Below, piece after piece: positions 51,753 through 61,700 of a stretch of 64,000 nt of DNA; within the stretch, counting starts at the first letter, position 1; each line of letters opens with the position of its first letter. The position numbers were made by a program, and so were the translations under genes. The notes under the pieces were generated by a model. That model worked only from the letters and a program-made list of their open reading frames with translations, ran no database searches and was not told the origin of the DNA. This DNA comes from JBKECF01 sp047974375. Lineage in GTDB: Bacteria > Bacillota > Clostridia > Lachnospirales > CAMZNU01. The stretch is from contig JBKECF010000014.1 in NCBI GenBank assembly GCA_047974375.1, forward strand, positions 1-64,000, in the 5' to 3' direction.

Positions 51753-52718
51753 TTGTCTAATAGCAGATTACATGATTATGCAATTTATGTTTTAAAAAGA
51801 ATTTTTTACGCTGTATTAACTCTATGGGCAGTAGTAACCATAACATTTATATTAATGAAAGCAATACCAGGTGACCCTTTTACAATTGAAGGTAATATGT
51901 CAGAGGCTGCCTACTACAATCTATTGTCTTACTACAATTTGGACAAACCATGGCCTGTGCAATATTTGGGTTATTTGAAATCAGTTGCAACTTTTGATTT
52001 TGGCCCATCTATGGTTAATGACAGGCTAGATGCAAACTATTACATTACAAATGGTTTGCCAGTCACTATGGAACTAGGAATGCAAGCTGCATTAGTTGCA
52101 GTTGCAGGTGGTTTTTTATTAGGTATACTCGCTGCTTTACATCACAACAAAGTACTTGATTATTTAACTATGTTTATAGCTATTATTGGAGTTTCCGTTC
52201 CTAGTTTTATAATGGCTAGACTTCTTACTTTAGTGCTATCACCTGAATATTTTCCAGTAGCAGGCTGGAACTCTAGGCTACATACTGTTTTGCCTACTAT
52301 TGCACTTGCTGCTCTCCCCATGGCTCAAGTCGCCAGACTAATGAGATCTAGCATGCTAGAAGTATTATCTCAAGATTATATAAAAACAGCAAAGGCTAAA
52401 GGTTTAAGGCGTTCCATAATTATTTTAAAGCACGCAGTTAGAAATGCTATTTTGCCTGTTGTATCAATACTAGGTACTGTAATAGCATCTTTGCTTACTG
52501 GTAGCTTTGTAATAGAAAAGATATTTGTAATACCTGGCATGGGTGATGCTTTAATTAAAAGCATTGGGAATAGGGACTATCCTATAATTATGGCTTCAAC
52601 AGTGGTGTATTGTATTGTTTTAGTAATACTTACTCTTATTGTTGACTTATTATATCCTATTATAGATCCCCGCATTGACTTGGTTTCGGCAGGAGGTGTA
52701 ACTAACAGTGACGAGTAA
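51753..52718 (+). CDS. oppB: Oligopeptide ABC transporter permease, OppB/DppB type
   Basis: Inner-membrane permease, 321 residues, six helices. The N terminus shows RIFYAVLTLWAVVTITFILM and PGDPFTIEG, the mark of DppB/OppB. The EAA loop is in VLSQDYIKTAKAKGLRRSII and the end has LTLIVDLLYPIIDPRI. The start is TTG at 51753, 7 bases after AGGAG. It begins an operon of two permeases and two ATPases in the order B-C-D-F, with no binding protein gene (oppA) on either side. The substrate may be a peptide or nickel; unknown. Confidence 0.92.
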   Translation: MSNSRLHDYAIYVLKRIFYAVLTLWAVVTITFILMKAIPGDPFTIEGNMSEAAYYNLLSYYNLDKPWPVQYLGYLKSVATFDFGPSMVNDRLDANYYITNGLPVTMELGMQAALVAVAGGFLLGILAALHHNKVLDYLTMFIAIIGVSVPSFIMARLLTLVLSPEYFPVAGWNSRLHTVLPTIALAALPMAQVARLMRSSMLEVLSQDYIKTAKAKGLRRSIIILKHAVRNAILPVVSILGTVIASLLTGSFVIEKIFVIPGMGDALIKSIGNRDYPIIMASTVVYCIVLVILTLIVDLLYPIIDPRIDLVSAGGVTNSDE

Positions 52719-53631
52719 ACATGATATTAGTTTATTTCAAAAAGTAGAAAATAATATTGTGGAGCAAGAAGATTTTTCTCGCCCCTCAATTTCTTATGGA
52801 AAAGATGTAATTCGCAGATTGTTTCAAAATCCTGTTGCAGTTATTTCTCTAGTTATTATTATTTTAATAGTAATTATGTCTGCAATTGGACCACATTTAA
52901 CTAAATTTACATATTTTGATCAAGATTACACACAAATGAATGTAGGGCCAAATGAAGGCCATTACTTCGGTACAGATGACCTAGGTCGTGACTTATTCGC
53001 AAGAGCATGGCAAGGTGGTAGAGTGTCATTATTTATAGGATTTGCTGCTGCGTTTATGGACTTTATTATAGGTGTTACCTATGGTAGTTTTGCTGGTTAT
53101 ACCGGCGGAAGAGTCGATACTATAATGATGAGAATTACAGAGATTTTATATAGCATACCATATATGCTTATGGTTATACTTTTTTCTGTAATATTAGGCT
53201 CTGGTATACCTTCACTTATTTTAGCGATGACGGTTACAGGTTGGATTCCTATGGCTAGGTTAGTACGTGGTCAAACTTTACAGCTAAAAGAACTAGAATA
53301 TGTACAGGCGGCAAAATCATTTGGCGCTCCAACAAAGTGGATATTAAGTAAACATATGTTACCTAATATGATGGGGCCCATAATTGTATCTCTTACACTT
53401 ACAGTGCCTAGAGCCATATTTGCAGAAGCTACCTTAAGCTTTTTGGGGTTAGGTGTATCACCACCAAATACAAGTTGGGGGCAAATGGCAAACGATGGTT
53501 TAGAGCAGTTAATAGTAGGGAATTATTTGAATCTTTTTGTACCATCAATTTTAATTTGTCTTACTATGCTTTGTTTTAACCTTTTGGGCGATGGACTGCG
53601 TGATGCGTTAGATCCTAGGTTGCGTAAATAG
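52708..53631 (+). CDS. oppC: Oligopeptide ABC transporter permease, OppC/DppC type
   Basis: Second permease, 307 residues. The cytoplasmic N terminus leads to helix 1 (AVISLVIIILIVIMSAIGPH). DppC-type signatures follow: YFGTDDLGRDLFARAWQGGR, then EYVQAAKSFGAPTKWI as the EAA loop, and FLGLGVSPPNTSWGQM. The start is GTG at 52708, overlapping oppB by 11 bases, with AGGAGG 12 bases upstream. Confidence 0.93.
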   Translation: MTSKHDISLFQKVENNIVEQEDFSRPSISYGKDVIRRLFQNPVAVISLVIIILIVIMSAIGPHLTKFTYFDQDYTQMNVGPNEGHYFGTDDLGRDLFARAWQGGRVSLFIGFAAAFMDFIIGVTYGSFAGYTGGRVDTIMMRITEILYSIPYMLMVILFSVILGSGIPSLILAMTVTGWIPMARLVRGQTLQLKELEYVQAAKSFGAPTKWILSKHMLPNMMGPIIVSLTLTVPRAIFAEATLSFLGLGVSPPNTSWGQMANDGLEQLIVGNYLNLFVPSILICLTMLCFNLLGDGLRDALDPRLRK

Positions 53632-53640
53632 GAGGGTGAA

Positions 53641-54657
53641 ATGGAAGAAAAAAAATTATTAGAAGTAGAAAATTTAGCTATTTCATTTAATACATATGCT
53701 GGCGAAGTTCAAGCCGTGCGGGGAATAAGCTTTTACGTTAATGAAGGTGAAATCCTTGGTATAGTAGGTGAATCTGGTTGTGGAAAATCAGTTACATCTA
53801 ATGCTATAATGAGAATATTACCAGAACCTCCTGCTATTTATAAAAGTGGCGCCGTTAATTTAGATGGTAGAGATTTATTAAACCTAAGCGAAAGAGAAAT
53901 GCAAGAAGTGCGTGGAAATGAAATAAGTATGATTTTTCAAGACTCGATGTCCTCATTAAACCCAACAACTAAAGTTGGTAAACAAATATCCGAAGCAATA
54001 CTTAGGCATCAAAAAATAACAAGAGCTGAAGCAAATAAAATTGCATTAGATATGCTTACAGCTGTTGGTATATCAACGCCTAAAAAGAGATTTGAACAAT
54101 ATCCTCATGAGTTTTCAGGTGGTATGAGACAAAGAGCTATGATAGCCATGGCTTTAACTTGTAATCCGAAATTATTAATAGCTGATGAGCCAACTACTGC
54201 ACTAGACGTTACTATTCAGGCTCAAATATTAACTATAATGAAAAAACTAATAAAAAGTAATAATACTGCTATTATTTTAATTACCCACGATTTAGCTGTT
54301 GTAGCTGAAACTTGTGACAGGGTTGTAGTGATGTATGCAGGTCAAATAATTGAAAGCGCAAATATAAAATATATTTTTGAAAATATGAAGCATCCGTATA
54401 CTATGGGACTTTTAGACTCCGTTCCAAGCATGACCATGGATCAAACAAAAGAGTTAACGCCGATTATAGGTTCACCACCAGATTTAATTGCACCACCAAA
54501 GGGCTGTGGATTTTATGCTAGATGTAAACAGGCATTGAAAATTTGTAAGGATTATGAACCAGAAAAAGTAGAATTTACAGAAGATGATGGTTCTTTACAC
54601 TGTGTTAAATGCTGGTTGTACCATGAAGAGTATTTAACAAGTCAGGAGGGTAAATAA
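53641..54657 (+). CDS. oppD: Oligopeptide ABC transporter ATPase, OppD type
   Basis: ATPase of 338 residues. Walker A GESGCGKSV is at about 39-47, the signature EFSGGMRQR in the middle, Walker B LLIADEPTTALD, and H-loop ITHDLA. The C-terminal oligopeptide-transport domain is present (MGLLDSVPSM) with cysteines in CGFYARCKQALKIC and CVKC, which resemble the cluster-binding Cys set of some DppD proteins. It shares one base with oppF (TAATG). Confidence 0.94.
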   Translation: MEEKKLLEVENLAISFNTYAGEVQAVRGISFYVNEGEILGIVGESGCGKSVTSNAIMRILPEPPAIYKSGAVNLDGRDLLNLSEREMQEVRGNEISMIFQDSMSSLNPTTKVGKQISEAILRHQKITRAEANKIALDMLTAVGISTPKKRFEQYPHEFSGGMRQRAMIAMALTCNPKLLIADEPTTALDVTIQAQILTIMKKLIKSNNTAIILITHDLAVVAETCDRVVVMYAGQIIESANIKYIFENMKHPYTMGLLDSVPSMTMDQTKELTPIIGSPPDLIAPPKGCGFYARCKQALKICKDYEPEKVEFTEDDGSLHCVKCWLYHEEYLTSQEGK

Positions 54658-55607
54658 TGAATAAACCCTTATTAGAAGTAAAAAATTTGAGTAAAAAATT
54701 CAAAATGTCTAAAGGTTATTTACAGGCAGTTAAAAACTTAAATTTAGAAATATATGAAGGTGAAACATTAGGTTTAGTAGGCGAATCTGGTTGTGGTAAA
54801 TCTACAGCAGGACGTGCTATTTTAAGGCTTTATGATGATAATATATCTGGTGCAGTTTTATATAACGGTGTTAACGTTTTAAGAATGGATAAAAAAGAAA
54901 TGGTTAACATGCGTAAAGATATGCAATTAATATTTCAAGATCCATATGCTGCACTTAATGGAAGAATGACTGTCGAGTCAATTATTGCTGAACCATTAAA
55001 TATTCATGGAATTGGTACTCCTTCCGAACGAAAAAAAAGAGTTGAGGAACTATTGCAAAGAGTAGGTTTAAAAGCTGAACATAGAAATAGATTTCCCCAT
55101 GAATTTTCTGGTGGCCAAAGACAAAGAATTTGTATTGCTAGGGCTCTAGCTGTAGGACCTAAATTTGTTGTCTGTGATGAGCCTATAGCTTCATTAGACG
55201 TTTCAATCCAAGCGCAAGTGGTGAATTTGCTTAAGGAATTACAAGACGAAGAAAACTATACTTACTTATTTATCGCTCATGACTTATCTATGGTTAAGTA
55301 TATTTCTGATAGAATACTTGTAATGTATTTAGGAAACATGATGGAACTTGCAGAAAGTATTGAGTTGACAGAAAATCCAATGCACCCATACACTAAGGCA
55401 TTATTAAACGCTGTACCTGTTCCTAATCCAGAGTATGTAAGAGATGAAGAGTTAATTGAGGGTGAAATACCTAATCCAATGAACCCACCTTCTGGCTGTG
55501 TATTTAGGACTAGATGTCCACGTGCAATGGAAATTTGCTCAAAAGAAATTCCTACTTGGCATGAAGCTAAACCTAATCATATGGTAGCATGTCATTTATA
55601 TAAGTAA
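54657..55607 (+). CDS. oppF: Oligopeptide ABC transporter ATPase, OppF type
   Basis: Second ATPase, 316 residues. Walker A GESGCGKSTAGR, Q-loop LIFQDPYAALNGRM, signature EFSGGQRQRICIARAL, Walker B VVCDEPIASLD and H-loop IAHDLSMVKY are all present. The OppF-like C-terminal extension has HPYTKALLNAVP and GCVFRTRCPRAMEIC. It is the last gene of the operon, with a terminator 10 bases downstream. Confidence 0.94.
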   Translation: MNKPLLEVKNLSKKFKMSKGYLQAVKNLNLEIYEGETLGLVGESGCGKSTAGRAILRLYDDNISGAVLYNGVNVLRMDKKEMVNMRKDMQLIFQDPYAALNGRMTVESIIAEPLNIHGIGTPSERKKRVEELLQRVGLKAEHRNRFPHEFSGGQRQRICIARALAVGPKFVVCDEPIASLDVSIQAQVVNLLKELQDEENYTYLFIAHDLSMVKYISDRILVMYLGNMMELAESIELTENPMHPYTKALLNAVPVPNPEYVRDEELIEGEIPNPMNPPSGCVFRTRCPRAMEICSKEIPTWHEAKPNHMVACHLYK

Positions 55608-55616
55608 CAAAAAAAA

Positions 55617-55656
55617 GGGAATATAACCAATTAGTTTTTGGTATATTCTCTTTTTT
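55617..55656 (+). terminator. Intrinsic terminator of the opp operon
   Basis: Stem GAATAT/ATATTC plus ACCAA/TTGGT (55619-55648, one bulge), followed by CTCTTTTTT. Confidence 0.8.
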
Positions 55657-55669
55657 GTGTGCAAAGTAA

Positions 55670-55703
55670 AAAATGGTAAGTAATAAAATTTACTCACCAT
55701 TTT
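55670..55703 (-). terminator. Intrinsic terminator of the stalk-domain gene
   Basis: On the minus strand AAAATGGT/ACCATTTT (55703-55696 with 55677-55670) with an inner AGTAA/TTACT, ending in a T run. Confidence 0.7.
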
Positions 55704-55723
55704 TAAATATTTTAAATATAAAT

Positions 55724-56596
55724 TTACTTAATAAAATCTCTTATAGCCCTAGGAGTAAGTGCCTTACTGGCTACAATAGAATAAGTATAATTTTTACTTT
55801 TCCATGTAGCTACTTTTACCATTTCAAATTCACCTTGCATTAATATTTCCATATCACGAATTGTAATCTTAGAACTTTGTCTCCAAATAACTTCATTACC
55901 GCTAATATCATCCTCATCGCCAGGAGCCATTCTATAAACTATAGTATCTGTTCCTTTTTTGTAAGAGATTTCCCCAATATCACCTCTAGCTATATATTTA
56001 TATAACTCATAATCTTTTGGTGGCGTTGGTATAATTAGCTCGTAGCCAACTGTTTCTTGTAATTCTTCTAATGTTTCGCATTCTATTGGTGGAGTTAATG
56101 AACCATAGTCAGGCGCCTCGCCTATACGTACAGCTTTATTTTTTATAACTACTGATGTTTCATCATCAACTAAGTGCTCATATAGTGTAGCAGGAACGTA
56201 TGTAGTGTCACCTACAAGTTTTGGTCCAGAACCAAGAGAGTAAGGAACAGGTGATGTTTTGTTTTCTAAATGTAGAACTCCATCAACGTACTCGTCCAAA
56301 TTCATTTTAATAGTCACATAGCGTTCATCTGTGCTTATACGCATTGTCTTGTCTTTGTTCCATTTAGTTTTAAATTCTAAAATGTCGTTAACTTGACGTA
56401 ATGGTACCATATAAACATTTTTACCTAATTCGCTTTTTGTAATGTAACCTTTTGCAACTTCCACATCATCAATATAAATTGGAATTGTCATGGAAACAGC
56501 TGTTGACGAATAACTTACATCTTTTTGAACATTTGCATATACATTAGCTGAAGCTAATGCACATATCATACCTGCTGTAATAATTAATTTTTTCAT
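55724..56596 (-). CDS. Secreted stalk-domain protein with DUF4367-like region
   Basis: Exported protein of 290 residues. It has a signal peptide MKKLIITAGMICALASANVYA with cleavage likely after VYA. Residues about 30-150 resemble the copper amine oxidase N-terminal (stalk) domain common in Clostridia (YMVPLRQVNDILEFKTKWN, then TTYVPATLYEHL). The C-terminal ~110 residues resemble DUF4367 (YELIIPTPPKDYELYKYIA, then RMAPGDEDDISGNEVIWRQS). The start at 56596 has AGGAGGGTTT before it; a longer frame to 56629 is rejected because it hides the signal peptide. It sits divergently from a two-component system; function unknown. Confidence 0.75.
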   Translation of the reverse strand: MKKLIITAGMICALASANVYANVQKDVSYSSTAVSMTIPIYIDDVEVAKGYITKSELGKNVYMVPLRQVNDILEFKTKWNKDKTMRISTDERYVTIKMNLDEYVDGVLHLENKTSPVPYSLGSGPKLVGDTTYVPATLYEHLVDDETSVVIKNKAVRIGEAPDYGSLTPPIECETLEELQETVGYELIIPTPPKDYELYKYIARGDIGEISYKKGTDTIVYRMAPGDEDDISGNEVIWRQSSKITIRDMEILMQGEFEMVKVATWKSKNYTYSIVASKALTPRAIRDFIK

Positions 56597-56741
56597 AAAC
56601 CCTCCTAAAAGTTTTTTTAATAGTATCATATAATAATTCTAATAACAATAGCTAGTTTTTTTGTTTATTTAATTTTAACATTAGCTATATTTAAGTTCAA
56701 TTTAAAAATATTAGGTTATACTTAAATTGTAAATATTTTAA

Positions 56742-56750
56742 TGATATAAT
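56742..56750 (+). promoter_or_regulatory. Extended -10 promoter of the two-component system
   Basis: TGATATAAT lies 32 bases before the response regulator ATG; the -35 box is weak (TTAAAT with a 17-base spacer). Confidence 0.5.
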
Positions 56751-56781
56751 GTGAAAAAGCATTTAAAACTTTGGAGGTACT

Positions 56782-57465
56782 ATGAGAATTTTATTAGTAG
56801 AAGATGAAGTAAGTTTAGCTGAAGCAGTAAAACATATATTAAGCAAAAATAAATATGTAGTAGATATGTTTCATGACGGTGAATTAGGATTGGACTATGC
56901 TCTAAGTGATGTATACGACATTATTATATTAGATATAATGTTGCCTAAAAGGGACGGAATATCTGTTTTGAAGGAGCTGAGAAAGAATAATATTGAAACG
57001 CCAGTACTTCTATTAACAGCAAAAGGAGAAGTTTCTGATGTAGTATTTGGTTTAGACTCAGGAGCAGATGACTATTTAACCAAGCCTTTTGCTAAAGAGG
57101 AACTCTTAGCTAGAATTAATGTTTTAACCAGAAGGCACGGAGCCATTTCTTTAGAAAATACCTTAATATATGGCGACATTTCATTAGACATTTCGAATTT
57201 AACTCTATCATGTAAAGGGGAAAGTTTAACAATAACATTAAAAGAAAAGGAAGTAATAGAATTATTAATAAATAGGCAAGGCATGGTTACGTCAAAAGAC
57301 TTTATGATAGAGAAGTTATGGGGATTTGATTCTATGGCTGAAGATAACCACGTTGAGGTATATATATCTTTTGTAAGAAAAAAATTAAAGTTTTTAAACT
57401 CTGATGTACAAATAAAAACCTTACGTGGATTGGGTTATAAATTGGAGCAAGCAAATGTTCAATAA
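56782..57465 (+). CDS. Response regulator, OmpR family
   Basis: DNA-binding regulator, 227 residues. The receiver domain has E7, D8, phosphoacceptor Asp51 (IIILDIMLPKRDGI) and Lys in DYLTKPFAKEEL. The winged helix (about 130-225) shows LTLKEKEVIELLINRQGMVT-like strings and HVEVYISFVRKKLKFL, ending TLRGLGYKLE. It resembles CiaR/RprY-like regulators paired with kinases without HAMP. TTGGAGGTACT precedes the ATG. The kinase start overlaps its end by 11 bases. The target may include the divergent stalk-domain gene. Confidence 0.9.
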   Translation: MRILLVEDEVSLAEAVKHILSKNKYVVDMFHDGELGLDYALSDVYDIIILDIMLPKRDGISVLKELRKNNIETPVLLLTAKGEVSDVVFGLDSGADDYLTKPFAKEELLARINVLTRRHGAISLENTLIYGDISLDISNLTLSCKGESLTITLKEKEVIELLINRQGMVTSKDFMIEKLWGFDSMAEDNHVEVYISFVRKKLKFLNSDVQIKTLRGLGYKLEQANVQ

Positions 57466-58693
57466 AACACGACGAAATTTAATGATATTAAATATGACAT
57501 TAATAACTTTGTTTATGACTTTTTCTTTTGGAGTGGTTTATTTTACAACTAAAAGTGATGTTTACTACCAAATAGAAAAAGATATAAATCAAATAGAAAA
57601 TGATTATGCAAAAGCCATGTCAGGTAAAATTAATTCACAAAGTAACAATTTACGTGGTGGAATAAGTAAGATAAATGCAAATTATTATATAACTGATATA
57701 AGCGGCCCTATACAGATTAATTATCATAATTTTGGCCTAAGTGAGGCTGATGAAACCATTAAGCGCTTTAATAATATGATTATAAAAGCGAATGAACCTG
57801 AAGGTGAATTTACACATAATGAAAAATATTATTATTTCCAATATTATAACAATCTAACCCTTAAAAGAATTATTGTTGTAGATACAACTCAAAGATTTAT
57901 TACTTTACAAAACTTAATAAGAAATTTAATATTTATTGGCATTTCAATGTTAATATTAATATTTACAATTAGTTATTTTTTTACTACAAAAAGTATTAAG
58001 CCTATTGCAAAGGCTTTTCAGCGACAAAAAGAATTTATATCTGATGCTTCACATGAGCTTAAAACACCTTTAGCAGTAATGAAAACTAACTTAGAAATAA
58101 TACTTAACGAGGTAAATAAGGATAGTGAAAAATGGGTAACTACATCTATAAATGAGGTTAATAATATGACTTATTTAGTAAATGAATTGTTAACATTAAC
58201 TAAAATGGAACAAGATGAGATTATACACGAACCCACAAGAGTTAATCTTACAGATGTAGTTAATAGATCTGTTTTAACCCTAGAAGCTGTAGCTTTTGAA
58301 AAATTAATAATTATAGAAGAAGATATAGATGAAGATATACAAACCCAAGGCAAAGAAGAAGAATTGAAAAGACTAGTAATAATACTTCTAGACAACGCTA
58401 TAAAGTACTGTAATAACAATGGCAGAGTAGTCGTAAAACTAAAGAAGGAAGAAAAAAATAGTCATTTATTAATAAGTAATACAGGAGAAATAATTAGTGA
58501 AGACGAAAAAGAATTAATATTCGAAAGATTTTATAGGACCAATAAAGAACGAGAACGTGAGAGTGGGAGTTATGGTTTAGGCTTATCTATAGCAAAAAAA
58601 ATTATTGAAAACCATAAATTTTCTATTAAAGCATATCCTGAAAATAATATGACGAATTTTAAAGTAACTTTTAAAAATCTGTCTAAAGAATAA
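57455..58693 (+). CDS. Sensor histidine kinase
   Basis: Membrane kinase of 412 residues. Helix 1 is at about 8-28 (LMILNMTLITLFMTFSFGVV), the external part extends to about 145, and helix 2 is at about 150-172. HisKA has His200 in DASHELKTPLAVMK, and the ATPase domain shows ILLDNAIKYCNNNG, ISNTGEI, FERFYRTNKE and SYGLGLSIAKKI. No clear HAMP domain is seen. The start at 57455 is set by TTGGAG 9 bases upstream; a frame from 57425 is longer but lies in the regulator gene. The ligand is unknown. Confidence 0.88.
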   Translation: MFNKTRRNLMILNMTLITLFMTFSFGVVYFTTKSDVYYQIEKDINQIENDYAKAMSGKINSQSNNLRGGISKINANYYITDISGPIQINYHNFGLSEADETIKRFNNMIIKANEPEGEFTHNEKYYYFQYYNNLTLKRIIVVDTTQRFITLQNLIRNLIFIGISMLILIFTISYFFTTKSIKPIAKAFQRQKEFISDASHELKTPLAVMKTNLEIILNEVNKDSEKWVTTSINEVNNMTYLVNELLTLTKMEQDEIIHEPTRVNLTDVVNRSVLTLEAVAFEKLIIIEEDIDEDIQTQGKEEELKRLVIILLDNAIKYCNNNGRVVVKLKKEEKNSHLLISNTGEIISEDEKELIFERFYRTNKERERESGSYGLGLSIAKKIIENHKFSIKAYPENNMTNFKVTFKNLSKE

Positions 58694-58746
58694 GGTATTG
58701 CAGATATAACTCATACATAATGAATATGCCAGCTTAGGAGAATAAG

Positions 58747-61700
58747 ATGAAATACATATTAAGTAGTAAATTTTACAATACAAATAAAATTGCTAAAATG
58801 CTTTTAAAATTAGAAAAAGAGAAACAAATTATTTATATAGTTCCTGAGCAAAGTACATTACACACCGAACGTACTTTGATGGAAAAATCTGGCAGAAAAG
58901 CTATTATGCAAAGCCAAGTTTATAGCTTTAAGCGATTAGCTTTTAAAACACTTAGTGAAGTAGGTGACAACAACTTAGAGCCATTAGATGATACAGCTAA
59001 AGGATTAATTTTACGTAAAATAATTGAAGAAAAAAAAGAAAGCTTTAAATTTTATAAAAACGCTAGCAATAAAATTGGGTTTATAGAAGAAATTAGTAAC
59101 ATAATTACTGAATTTCAAAGTTATAGTATTTCGCCCCAAAATATAAAAGATAAGTTAGCAATGGATGATATTGGCATTTTAGGCTTGAAGATGTCAGATA
59201 TATATGAAATCTATATAAGTTATTGTAGCTATATAGAAAGTAGATATATTACGCCGGAGATTACTTTGGATTATTTAAATAATAAGATACAATTTTCAAA
59301 TAATATTAAAAATAGCATAATTGTTTTAGATGGATTTATAGCCTTAACACCACAAGAGTATAAAATACTAGAAAAATTACTTTTATATGCATACGATGTA
59401 TTATTTGTATTTCCTATTAATGAGGTTCCCAAAAAAGAATATTTCGATAATATAAATAAAGGTGATATTTTTTATGAAATCAAAAACATATGGAATAAAA
59501 TATACTTTTTTTCCAAGGAGATAAATCTAAATACAGAGTTTGTTGCTCTAGAAGAAGATTGTAATGAAAGCGACCTGACTTATTTACAAAACAATTATTT
59601 TAAGGAAGCTAAAGTTATAGACGGAAAAAATATTGAACTGTCTTCTTGTAAAAATAAATATGAAGAAATTACGCTATTATGTGAAAATATAATTCGCCTA
59701 GTTAGAGATAATGGTTATAGATATAGCGACATTGGCGTTTTTACAAATGCTAGAGATAAGTCAACTATTGAGGGGATACTTAGCCAATATAATATACCTT
59801 ACTTTTTGGATGAGAAAGATAAAATTATATCCCTAAGTTTACCTACGTTAATATTAGATATAGTTAATGTTGTTGTATCTAACCATTCCTATGAAAGTGT
59901 GTTTAAAATTCTTAAATCCGAACTAATGAGTTTTGACTCTCGTTCTTTGGAAATTTTGGAAAATTATGCTTTAGAATATGGTATAAAAGGCTACAAGTGG
60001 AAAAGAAAAGTAAAAAACAGTGAAAATAGTGAAAAAATATTAGATGACATATACGAGGATTTAAATTCCACAGAAAAAGAAGTATTTGATATTTCCTTTG
60101 AAGATTTTTACAATTCTAAAAAATATGATATGGAAAAAATTAATAAAACTAAAGATGAAGTACTAAAGAAGTTAATGTTTTTCACCTATAAAATTGATAA
60201 AAAAGAATATGACATTGTTTATTTAACTAAAAAAATTTTTAGATTTTTAATTAATAATTCTGTACACGAAAAATTATTAGGAATTGAAGAGTACTTAAAT
60301 GATGTAGGCGATTTCGAAAGAGTCAAAGAATACAGTCAAATTTGGGAAAAGACTATAAATGTATTTAATAAGCTAAATGAATTTTTAAAGGACACAAAGG
60401 TTACAATAAATGATTTTTATAAAATTTTAGAGGCTGGTTTTGTTAGCGAAGAATTAGCAACTTTACCATCTAAAGTTGATGAAGTATTAATCGGTGATAT
60501 AAAAAGAACTATAAGTGAACCTAAAAAAGTGGTGTGTTTAATTACACTAAATGAAGGGATAATTCCTAGTATATACAACGAAAATAAATTATTAAGTGAT
60601 GATGAAAAAGACTTCCTTTCTGATAAAAAAATATCTTTAAGTGAAAATAGCAAAAAACTATTAATACGAGAAAATTTGTATTTTTATAGAGTTCTTCAAC
60701 TAGCAGAAGAAAAATTATTTTTATCTTATTCACAAAGGCAACTAAATGGTGACATGATGTTCCCATCCCCTTATATAAATAAAATAAAGAATATTGTTAA
60801 CATAAGTGAAAAAAATTATAAAGAAGATTTAACCATAAGTGTTAGTTTATTTAAAAAAATTAGTGAGCTAATACCAAGGCGTTCAGCAGGTTTAAGTGAA
60901 AAAGAAGAAGCGATTTTCCAGTTTTTTTACAATAAGGAGGAATATAAATACATCATAGATTTACTAATTAATATGCAAAATGAAAAAAATATTAAAGAAA
61001 AACTAAGTGAAAGCTTAGTAAGTAAATTTTATGGTAATGAATTAATTACATCTGTATCTAGGCTAGAAAGGTATGTTAGATGCCCTTATTTATACTTTAT
61101 AGACTATAACCTAAAGGCTAAAGATAGAGTAATATATGAAGCTGATTATATTGATTATGGAAATTTATTCCATTACATATTAGAAAAATACGATGAATAT
61201 ATTGCAAATGAAAAGATAAAATGGAGTGACGTTGAAGATGAACAGATAAAAAATATCGTGGACTCTATTGTAATAGATTCCTTAAAAGAAAATAGCATTT
61301 ATTTAAGTAGCAGCAGATATGAAAGTTTTTTGGAAAGAATAAGCAATATAAGTAAAAAATCAATTTGGGCATTACGTGAGCACATAAGGCATGGGAATTT
61401 TCAAGTTACAGGATCTGAAGTGGAATTTTCAAAAGAAGAAAATGCCCTTACTTTAGAAGTAGATGGTAAAAAAATATACTTAGTTGGTAAAATTGATAGA
61501 ATCGATATATATGATGATAATGGGGTTAAATATGTAAAAGTTTTAGATTATAAATCTGGTAATACTGAATTTAGTATAGACGAAATATATCACGGAACGC
61601 AATTACAACTTATAGTATATTTAATGGCCATATTAGAAAGTGCAGATTTAAAAGCTGAATCTATGCCTGGTGGAATGTTTTATTTTAAAATTCAAAATCC